Part shown: positions 43,022-50,322 of the stretch, piece by piece
Position numbering within the stretch: the first letter of the stretch is position 1
How the letters are laid out: the number at the start of each line of letters is the position of its first letter
Assembly (NCBI GenBank): GCA_963749675.1
Contig: CAVVNT010000010.1
Span: 434,001 to 498,000 of the forward strand
Origin: Roseitranquillus sp963749675
GTDB taxonomy: Bacteria > Pseudomonadota > Alphaproteobacteria > Rhodobacterales > Rhodobacteraceae
Direction: 5' to 3'
Length of the DNA: 64,000 bases
Made by a program: the position numbers and the translations under genes
Notes under the pieces: generated by a model
Database searches by the model: none
What the model was told of the DNA's origin: nothing
The model's input: only the letters and a program-made list of their open reading frames with translations

Positions 43022-43717
43022 CGGCGGTTCGCTGAGGCCACCGGAACCCAGGCCAAGACGGACCGGGTGGATGCGATGCTGCTGGCTCGGATGGGGCTTG
43101 CGCTCGACCTGCCGCCGCGCCCGGTTCGCGGCGAACTCATGAACGAACTGAGGGAGTTGCACGTCGCGCGGCTGGCGTTGATCAAGGACCGGACGGCGGC
43201 GGGAAACCGTGCTGACACAGCGGCGATCAGCCTGATCCGACGCCAGGCGAAGGCACGGCTGGCGATCATCGAGAAGCAGCTTGCCGAGGTCGACGAAACC
43301 ATCGCCACCCTGATCGCGGCGGACCCCGCGCTGGCCGAGCGTCTCGACATCCTGACCTCCATCCCTGGCATCGGCGCCGTCACCGCCTGCATGCTGCTGA
43401 TCGAGATGCCCGAGCTCGGGACCCTCGAGCCGAAACAGGCCGCGAGCCTCGCCGGGCTGGCGCCGTTCACGCGTCGCTCGGGCAAGTGCAAGGGCAAGGA
43501 GATGATCCGCGGTGGACGCGCCAGCCTGCGCGCCGCAATCTTCATGCCGGCCCTCGTCGCCGTCCGCTTCAACGCGGATCTCAAGCGCAAGTACCAGCAG
43601 CTCCTCGACAGCGGCAAGGCACCCAAGCTCGCCATCACCGCCGTCATGCGCAAGCTTGTCCTGCTCGCCAACGCGCTGCTGCGTGACGGCCGGAAATGGG
43701 CCGACAGACCCGCTTGA
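43022..43717 (+). pseudogene. IS110-family transposase B, N-terminally truncated
   Basis: Plus-strand reading RRFAEATGTQAKTDRVDAM, ELHVARLALIKDRTAAGNR, ILTSIPGIGAVTACMLLIEMPELGT, KQAASLAGLAPFTRRSGKCKG and a natural C-terminus LLANALLRDGRKWADRPA. The C-terminal transposase domain with its conserved Ser-bearing region is intact, but the N-terminal DEDD/RuvC-like domain is missing. It abuts IS110-A head to head at about 43020. Confidence 0.8.
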
Positions 43718-44810
43718 CCAAGACGGATACTACCGAGACCGTCTGCTCGACACCCGGCTGGGCACGCTGAACCTGCGCGTGCCCAAGCTTCGGCAGGTCT
43801 CCTACTTCCCAGGCTTCCTGGAACCGCGCAGGACGTCCGAAAAGGACCTCGTCGCCGTCATTCAAGAGGCGTGGATCGGCGGCGTCTCCACGCGGCGCGT
43901 CGACGAGCTGGTCCAGGCCATGGGCCTGTCGGGGATCTCCAAGAGCACGGTGTCGAAGCTCTGCAAGGATATCGACGACCGGGTAGGTGAGTTCCTGAAC
44001 CGCCCGCTCGTCGGTGACTGGCCCTATCTCTGGCTCGATGCGACCTACCTCAAGGTCCGCCAGGGCGGGCGCATCGTCGCGATCGCGGCCATAATCGCTG
44101 TCGCCGTGAACACCGACGGACGCCGCGAGATCGTTGGGATCACGGCCATGCCCTCCGAAGCCGAGACGTTCCGGGCCGACTTCCTGCGGTCTCTCACGCG
44201 CCGCGGCCTGCGCGGCGTGCAACTGGTGATCAGCGATGCCCATGAAGGCCTGAAGGCCGCCGCACGCAAGGTTCTCGGCGCCGGGTGGTAACGCTGCCAC
44301 TGGATGAGGAATGCACTCGCCCACGTCCCGCGCAGCCAGCACACCGTCGTCGCCGCCGCCATCCGGCAGGCCTTCGGCCAGCCCGATCGCATGCAGGCCG
44401 GCGCCACTTGGCGCCATGTGGCCGACCAGATCCGCGGCCGCTGGCCCAAGCTCGCGGGCCTCATGGAGGAGGCCGAGCATGACGTCCTCGCTTACATGAG
44501 CTTTCCCGCCCAGCACCGCACGAAGCTGCACAGCACCAACGCCATCGAGCGATTGAACAAGGAGGTGAAGCGCCGCGCGGACGTCGTCGGCATCTTCCCC
44601 AACGAGGCTTCGATCACGCGCCTGATCGGTGCCGTGCTCTTTGAGCAGAACGACGAATGGCAGACCCAGAACCGCTACATGATGGTTGAGGCCTTCGAGC
44701 GCATCGACGTCGCCGAGCCTGATCCCATCCTCAGCACCTCGACCGAAGCCGCCTGATCATGACACCAAGCCATCTCCCAAATTCCACCACCTTGACGGAC
44801 GTGACCCCCC
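43718..44810 (+). pseudogene. IS256-family transposase, N-terminal truncation plus nonsense codon
   Basis: From QDGYYRDRLLDTRLGTLNLRVPKLR the sequence matches IS256 transposases (YFPGFLEPRR, QAMGLSGISKSTVSKLC, DWPYLWLDATYLKVR, LVISDAHEGLKAA). A TAA at 44289-44291 stands where family members have Gln (WQRC); the same frame continues as MRNALAHV to FPNEASITRLIGAVLFEQNDEW and ends at 44756. About the first 80 residues are missing at the junction with IS110-B. The segment to about 44810 looks like the right end. Confidence 0.82.
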
Positions 44811-45341
44811 CTCGAGGTGTGGTTTCAGGACGAGGCGCGTGTCGGCCAGCAGGCGACGCTCGCCCGCCTCTGGGCGCGCAGGGGCACGCGGCCCCGGGCT
44901 CCGAAGGACTGCCGCTACGCCTGGGCCTACATCTTCGGAGCCGTCTGTCCCGCCCGCGCGACCGGCGCCGCGCTCGTCATGCCCTCCGCGAACACGGATG
45001 CGATGAGCGCCCACCTCGCGGAGATCGGCCGGCACGTCTCCCCCGGCGCGCACGCTATCCTCGTCCTCGTCCTCGTCCTCGACCGCGCCGGCCGGCATAG
45101 CTCCAGGGATCTCGCCGTCCCGGCGAACATCACGCTGCTGACGCTCCCGCCGTACAGCCCGGAGCTGAACCCGGTCGAGAACGTCTGGCAGTTCCTCCGC
45201 CAGAACCACCTCGCGAACCGCGTGTTCGGCAGCCATGACGCCATCGTCGACGTCTGCTGCGACGCCTGGAACGCGCTCCTCGCAATCCCAGAGCGCGTCG
45301 CCTCCATCACCTCGCGCAACTCGGCGCAGGTCAACGGATGA
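44811..45341 (+). pseudogene. IS630-family transposase, C-terminal DDE half
   Basis: LEVWFQDEARVGQQATLARLW with the first catalytic Asp, YAWAYIFGAVCPARATGAAL, the second Asp in LVLDRAGRHSS and the Glu in PPYSPELNPVENVWQFL. It continues the N-terminal fragment at 40054-40485 with perhaps a dozen residues lost. The LVLVLVLD run before the second Asp is an expanded CTCGTC hexamer. Confidence 0.82.
45060..45080 (+). repeat. CTCGTC hexanucleotide repeat
   Basis: 3.5 copies of CTCGTC directly before the GAC codon of the second IS630 catalytic Asp, extending the normal LVLD to LVLVLVLD. Confidence 0.7.
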
Positions 45342-45561
45342 TGCCCTTGGTATGAGACAGATCCTTGCGCCGGCGTGCGCGCAGAACTCCCCGCCGCGCT
45401 TGCGCGCTTGGTGGTGGAATCTTATTGGACTGGCGACTTCTATTGCCAAGTATTGCCCCGCCTTCCGCTCGTGTGTGCACCCCCTCAGTTGCACCTCACT
45501 TGCGCATAGCGGCTTTCGGCCAATTCACTTGTACCGACTCCGAGGATCCGGTGGTCTCCAC

Positions 45562-45963
45562 TCACTCCCACCAGCGATCGATCGTCGCGATGTCGGAGTC
45601 CGACCATCCGAAATGATGCGCCATCTCGTGGACCAGCACGTGCGTCACCAGATCCGCCAGCGACACGTCGCCCCGACCGGCCCACTCGTCGAGGATCGGA
45701 CGGCGGAAGAGCCAGATCGTGTCAGGCCCCGAGGGCTGGTCCATGACCGACTTCTCGGTCAACGGGATGCCGTCGTAGAGACCGGTCAGGTCGTAGGCAT
45801 CCTCGATCTCGAGTTCGTCCAGCATGTTTTCCGGAGCCCAATCCTCTACCCTGAGCGCCACCGCCGCGGCGGGTCCGCGATAGGCCTCCGGAAGACCAGC
45901 GATTGCACTCCGCGCCAGCGACTCGATTTCGCCCGCGTCCGGGGCCGCCACGTTCCAATCCAT
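45562..45963 (-). CDS. zincin-like metallopeptidase family protein
   Basis: 133 residues from ATG 45963 (MDWNVAAP). The C-terminal HEMAHHFGWSD carries the HExxH zinc motif, preceded by VSLADLVTHVLV; VEDWAPENMLDELEIEDAYDLTGLY and RRPILDEWA are family hallmarks of the PF06262-type small zincins. Function in the cell is not established for this family. An ATG at 45990 would add nine residues. It is divergent from gltX, whose start is 48 bp away. Confidence 0.82.
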   Translation of the reverse strand: MDWNVAAPDAGEIESLARSAIAGLPEAYRGPAAAVALRVEDWAPENMLDELEIEDAYDLTGLYDGIPLTEKSVMDQPSGPDTIWLFRRPILDEWAGRGDVSLADLVTHVLVHEMAHHFGWSDSDIATIDRWWE

Positions 45964-46010
45964 GTGCGTTCGTATGGACAAGACGCGCACCTTGTGGAAG
46001 GGCGACGCGC

Positions 46011-47333
46011 ATGACGACGACCCGCTTCGCCCCCTCGCCGACCGGCTACCTGCACATCGGCAACCTGCGCACCGCGCTCTTCAACCACCTCATCGCGCGC
46101 AAGGCGGGGGGAACGTTCATCCTGCGGCTCGACGACACCGATCCCGAGCGGTCCAAGGACGAGTACGCGCGGGCGATCCAGGAGGACCTTTCGTGGCTCG
46201 GCCTATCCTGGGATCGGCTGGAGCATCAATCGAAACGGCTTGCCTGCTACGACAGCGCGGCCGCTCGCCTGCGGGAGCCCGGCCGCCTCTATGAGTGCTT
46301 CGAGACGCCTGGCGAGCTGGATCTCAAGCGCAAGAAGCAGCTCAACATGGGCCGGCCTCCCGTGTATGACCGCGCCGCGCTCGACCTCTCCGATGCCGAG
46401 AAGGGGCGCCTGCGCGCCGAGCGAGGGCCGGGGCACTGGCGCTTCAAGCTCGATGGAGAGCGGATCGAGTGGGACGATGGGATCCTCGGTCCCCAGTCGA
46501 TAGATGCGGCATCAGTCTCGGATCCGGTCCTGATCCGGGCGGACGGTCAATTCCTGTATACCATGGCGTCTGTGGTTGACGACATGGAATTCGGCGTCAC
46601 TGACATCGTCCGCGGATCGGATCACGTGACCAACACCGCCACGCAGATACAGATCATTCGCGCACTGGGCGGCGAGCCGCCGCGCTTCGCGCACCACTCG
46701 TTGTTGACCGGCCCTCAGGGAGAGGGGCTGTCGAAGCGCCTCGGTGCGCTTGCCCTCCGCGATCTGCGCGCCGAAGGAATTGAGCCGATGGCGCTTCTGT
46801 CTCTGATGGCCCGCCTCGGCTCCGCCGATCCGGTCGAGCTGCGCAATTCCATCGATGAACTCGTAGACGGCCTCGACATCAGCCGCTTCGGTGCGGCGCC
46901 GACGAAGTTCGACGTCGCCGACCTGCGCCCGCTGACCGCCCGCCACCTGCACGGCCTGCCGTACGAGGAAGTCGCGGCGGAGATCGCGGCACTGGGTGTC
47001 CCCGACGACATCGCCCCGCGCTTCTGGGAGGTGGCGCGAGAGAACATCGAAACCCGCGCCGAGCTGGCGGAATGGTGGCGGATTCTCACCGGCGACAGAG
47101 TCGCCATCGTGGACGAGGCCGACCGGTCCTTTCTCGACGAGGCGTTCGCGCTTCTCGGAGACCCGCCCTACGACCAGGACACCTGGTCCGAGTGGACGAG
47201 CGCGGTAAGAGCGGCAACGGGGCGCAAGGGCAAGCAGCTCTTCATGCCGCTCCGTCTGGCGATCACGGGCCGCGCGCGGGGACCGGAGATGGCGGACCTC
47301 ATGCCCCTGCTGCGGGCCAAGCCGTCGCTCTGA
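46011..47333 (+). CDS. gltX: glutamyl-tRNA synthetase
   Basis: 440-residue class I aminoacyl-tRNA synthetase. FAPSPTGYLHIGNLRTALFN contains the HIGH-type motif and GLSKRLGALAL is the KMSKS equivalent; FILRLDDTDPERSKDEY is the Glu-binding loop. The start ATG 46011 yields the standard MTTTRFAPSP beginning. The short C-terminal anticodon-binding half and total length fit the GltX2-like form found in many alphaproteobacteria that carry two gltX genes; the other copy is not in the window. Confidence 0.94.
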   Translation: MTTTRFAPSPTGYLHIGNLRTALFNHLIARKAGGTFILRLDDTDPERSKDEYARAIQEDLSWLGLSWDRLEHQSKRLACYDSAAARLREPGRLYECFETPGELDLKRKKQLNMGRPPVYDRAALDLSDAEKGRLRAERGPGHWRFKLDGERIEWDDGILGPQSIDAASVSDPVLIRADGQFLYTMASVVDDMEFGVTDIVRGSDHVTNTATQIQIIRALGGEPPRFAHHSLLTGPQGEGLSKRLGALALRDLRAEGIEPMALLSLMARLGSADPVELRNSIDELVDGLDISRFGAAPTKFDVADLRPLTARHLHGLPYEEVAAEIAALGVPDDIAPRFWEVARENIETRAELAEWWRILTGDRVAIVDEADRSFLDEAFALLGDPPYDQDTWSEWTSAVRAATGRKGKQLFMPLRLAITGRARGPEMADLMPLLRAKPSL

Positions 47334-47555
47334 TCTGACGCGGGGCAGAAGACTGCGCTTGCGCAGCGGTGTGGCGTCTTCCCATGCTCAGCATGGTCTA
47401 TCTGAGCGTGCCTCAAGCGGCTACCAGGCGCATTCGCCTGGAGTTGGCACGCTGCGACTGCGCCCGGTCGCCGTCTTCGGTTGAGGTCGCAGGGCGTTCG
47501 CGCGAAGGCTCGCTCCCCTCACGTGGAAATCGGCGCCTGCGCGGTCCGACAGACC
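47334..47555. other. gap with small hairpins after gltX
   Basis: 222 bp without a gene between two converging genes. Two small palindromes are visible: CTGCGCTTGCGCAG near 47354-47367 and CATGCTCAGCATG near 47383-47395. They could serve as bidirectional terminators, but lack T-runs. Confidence 0.3.
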
Positions 47556-48131
47556 TCAATTGCTCGGGTCCTCCGGCGCGACCGACGCGGCGCCGATCTC
47601 GCCAAGCCACCTATCGATGAGGGTCCGCTCCGACGGTTCAAGGCGCGTTGCCCGGCCGTAGCGCGGCGCCATCCTGTCGTCGAGGATCGGTGCGTGCCAG
47701 CCGTCCGTCGTCTCGACGAAGCGCGCTACGCCATCCTCTCCGAAAACCGTCAGGTAGCCCTGCAGCACGGTTTCCAGATAGCTTAGAAGGATGGGGTTCT
47801 CCGCCCCCGGTTCCTCATGAGCGCCCTCGGGGATGGCGTAGATCGCCGTGGCGCCCGTCTCGCCGCCATGCCGAACATCGGCCAAGGCCACCCGCTCGTA
47901 GGCCCCCTCCCGTGCGTCGAGCGCAGGCCATGCACGATCGGGTACGCTCGCCACCAGCCCCTCGATCTCGGTCGCCGAGTCCGGGATCACCGTGAGAAAC
48001 GACAGCGGCCGCAGAGATGTCCGCCGCCAGGCACGCCGCCAGCCCCGCGCAATCGCAGGCTGCACATCGGCGTAGTCGTGGGTCGCCCTGTTCACCAGGC
48101 TGCCGTAACCGAACACGAGCGCATGGGTCAT
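47556..48131 (-). CDS. gamma-glutamylcyclotransferase-like protein
   Basis: 191 residues beginning THALVFGYGSLVNRATH, the glycine-rich GYGS motif of the gamma-glutamylcyclotransferase/ChaC fold. A catalytic Glu candidate is in ALDAREGAYERV. Substrate in bacteria is uncertain; glutathione or other gamma-glutamyl compounds are possible. Convergent with gltX and divergent from gcvT. Confidence 0.75.
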   Translation of the reverse strand: MTHALVFGYGSLVNRATHDYADVQPAIARGWRRAWRRTSLRPLSFLTVIPDSATEIEGLVASVPDRAWPALDAREGAYERVALADVRHGGETGATAIYAIPEGAHEEPGAENPILLSYLETVLQGYLTVFGEDGVARFVETTDGWHAPILDDRMAPRYGRATRLEPSERTLIDRWLGEIGAASVAPEDPSN

Positions 48132-48340
48132 GGATCACCTTTGACCCCGGAGCGGCGGCGGCGGCAACCCCGCGCGTCGATCCTTCGAGGCAGACGTGCG
48201 GTCGGAAGCCCTTGCCGCTCATCCGGCCAACGCCTAGCCTGCCGACCAGTGCGGCTGGACCGCGCCGTGGCCACCGGGGACTATGAGATGAACGGATCCA
48301 GATGTGACGCCAGGGTCCCGAGCGCGCGTTGCCGTCCGGC

Positions 48341-49441
48341 GTGAGCGAGCTGCGGCGAACCCCGCTACATGACCTGCATGTCGAGCTTGGCGCTCGCATG
48401 GTGCCCTTTGCGGGGTGGGAAATGCCCTTGCAGTACAAGGGTGTTCTTGCCGAGCACACCGATACGCGCGCTTCCGCCGGCCTCTTTGACGTGAGCCACA
48501 TGGGTCAGCTCATCCTAACAGGTCCCGACCGCGCGCGCGGGTTGGAGCGACTGGTCCCCGCCGACGTTCGTGGCATCAGCGAAGGGCGGCAGCGGTACGC
48601 GCTCCTGACGAACGATGAGGGCGGGATACTCGACGACTTGATGGTGGCGAACCGAGGCGATCATCTGTTTCTCGTCGTCAACGCGGCGAATGCCGTTGCT
48701 GACGCCGAGCATATCCGGTCGAGCCTGCCCGGCAATACGCTCGATGTCGTGGAGGACCGCGCGCTCCTAGCCTTGCAGGGGCCGATGGCTGAAACGGCTC
48801 TCGCCCGCATCGTGCCGGCCGTCGTACGGCTCAGCTTCATGGACGTGGCCGTGCTGCCGATTCAGGGCGGCGACATCTGGGTGTCGCGCTCTGGCTACAC
48901 CGGAGAGGACGGCTTCGAGATCTCCGTTCCCACGTCCGAGGCGCGTGGATTTTCCGAGGCGCTGCTGGCGATGTCGGAGGTGGTGCCGGTGGGACTCGGC
49001 GCGCGCGACACGCTGAGGCTTGAGGCGGGGCTTCCGCTCCACGGTTCCGACATCGACGTCACGACCAATCCTGTCGAGGCCGGGCTCGCCTGGTCCATCG
49101 GCAAGCCCCGCCGCGAGGGCGGCGCGCGCGCGCGCGGCTTCCCCGGCGCCGAGCCGATCCTCAGGGCGCTGGCGGAGGGGCCGTCGCGTCGCCGCGTCGG
49201 CATTCTTCCCGAAGGCCGGGCCCCGCTGCGCGCCGGAACCAAGATATATTCTGGCGAGGAGGAGGTCGGGCACGTCACGTCTGGCGCTTGGGGACCAAGC
49301 GTGGAACGCCCCGTCGCCATGGCCTACGTCGAATCCGGCCATTCCGAGCCAGGCACCGAACTCACCGGGGAACTGCGCGGCAAGCGCATACCTTTGACCG
49401 TCACGCGTCTCCCGTTCCGGGAGGCCGGATACAAGCGCTGA
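48341..49441 (+). CDS. gcvT: glycine cleavage system T protein, aminomethyltransferase
   Basis: Transfers methylene from aminomethyl-lipoyl-GcvH to tetrahydrofolate, releasing ammonia. 366 residues from GTG 48341 (VSELRRTPLHDLHVELGARM), picked since family members start there; a TTG 12 bp upstream is the alternative. Conserved features: GARMVPFAGWEMPLQYKG, GLFDVSHMGQ, RSGYTGEDGFEI (catalytic Asp region) and LGARDTLRLEAGLPLHG. gcvH follows by 10 bp. I looked for a glycine riboswitch in the 200-bp leader and could not support one. Confidence 0.94.
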   Translation: MSELRRTPLHDLHVELGARMVPFAGWEMPLQYKGVLAEHTDTRASAGLFDVSHMGQLILTGPDRARGLERLVPADVRGISEGRQRYALLTNDEGGILDDLMVANRGDHLFLVVNAANAVADAEHIRSSLPGNTLDVVEDRALLALQGPMAETALARIVPAVVRLSFMDVAVLPIQGGDIWVSRSGYTGEDGFEISVPTSEARGFSEALLAMSEVVPVGLGARDTLRLEAGLPLHGSDIDVTTNPVEAGLAWSIGKPRREGGARARGFPGAEPILRALAEGPSRRRVGILPEGRAPLRAGTKIYSGEEEVGHVTSGAWGPSVERPVAMAYVESGHSEPGTELTGELRGKRIPLTVTRLPFREAGYKR

Positions 49442-49451
49442 AGGAGGGTCG

Positions 49452-49808
49452 ATGAAGTACACCGAGGAACACGAATGGCTCGACCTCGATGGCGACATCG
49501 TGACCGTCGGGATCACGAAGTACGCGGCCGAGCAGCTTGGCGACATCGTCTATATCGAACTGCCGGAGGTCGGGGATATCGTGAAGAAGGGCGAGGAGAT
49601 CGTGGTGATCGAGAGCGTAAAGGCCGCCTCGGACATCACCGCACCCCTCGACGGCGAGGTGACCGAGATCAACGACGCCATCGTCAAGACGCCGGGCAAG
49701 ATCAACGAGGAACCGGAGGATGCGTGGTTCTTCAAGATCAAGGCCGAGGATCCGTCCGAAGTGGAGGAGCACATGGACGAAGACGCTTATCAGGAGTTCA
49801 TCGAGTGA
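49452..49808 (+). CDS. gcvH: glycine cleavage system H protein
   Basis: 118-residue lipoyl carrier. YTEEHEWLDLDGDIVTVGIT at the start and the lipoylated Lys57 in ESVKAASD are canonical; EDPSEVEEHMDEDAY is the C-terminal helix. ATG 49452 follows AAGGAGGG at 49441-49448, the best ribosome site in the cluster. Its stop overlaps the start of the next small gene by 4 bp. Confidence 0.96.
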   Translation: MKYTEEHEWLDLDGDIVTVGITKYAAEQLGDIVYIELPEVGDIVKKGEEIVVIESVKAASDITAPLDGEVTEINDAIVKTPGKINEEPEDAWFFKIKAEDPSEVEEHMDEDAYQEFIE

Positions 49809-50152
49809 CGAAAAAACCGGTTCAGCGAAAGCGCCAGCCCGACAAGAAGATTTCCGCATTCCGCGGCCAGTGGACGGCGGACGTCGAGGGTCGTGAGCTG
49901 GCAGTTCTGCACAACACGTGGCGCGTCGGGACCACGGGCTATTTCGACCCGATGAAGAAGGCCGGCTCCGAGGCCGACAAGCACAAGCGGCTGAAGAGCG
50001 CGCTTGAGGCCAACGACGTCGCGGTGATGCAGCGCGACATGGGTGACGAAGCGCTGACCCGCGACGCGTTCATCGGCTTGTTCAGCTACAAGGACCTGAA
50101 GATCGGCGATGACGGCAGCATCACGCTGACGCTCGTCGACCGCGTCCAGTAG
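49805..50152 (+). CDS. hypothetical protein between gcvH and gcvP
   Basis: 115 residues from GTG 49805, overlapping the gcvH stop (GTGA). Not recognised. The N-terminus is basic (TKKPVQRKRQPDKKISAFRG), the rest mixed alpha/beta with ELAVLHNTWRVGTTGYFDPMKKAG, HKRLKSALEANDVAVMQRDMGDE and IGLFSYKDLKIGDDGSI. No signal peptide, membrane segment or metal motif. The 4-bp overlap and uniform codon use argue that it is a real gene and part of the gcv operon; gcvP starts 170 bp downstream. Confidence 0.65.
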   Translation: MTKKPVQRKRQPDKKISAFRGQWTADVEGRELAVLHNTWRVGTTGYFDPMKKAGSEADKHKRLKSALEANDVAVMQRDMGDEALTRDAFIGLFSYKDLKIGDDGSITLTLVDRVQ

Positions 50153-50322
50153 CTGGAGACCGTCACTCGGCGGAGTCGGAAGTGGTGCGGCGGTGGGGCT
50201 ACGCGCGGACGACCGACAGGCGCATGTACAAGGCGCGGGACGAGTTTGTAGGAATCCGGACGGCGGGGCCGCATGAAGCGTGCGGGCCCGCATGACCGGA
50301 CGCGGCCCCTTGCGGAGACAGC

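Noticed and set aside
36470..45341. Defence or phage island
   Set aside because: Checked for restriction, toxin-antitoxin, CRISPR, integrase and tRNA attachment signatures; only insertion-sequence parts, an H-NS gene and wrbA are present.
48132..48340. Possible glycine riboswitch upstream of gcvT
   Set aside because: The expected position is right, but I could not find the conserved paired core or tandem aptamer pattern by eye in this leader; covariance search would be needed.
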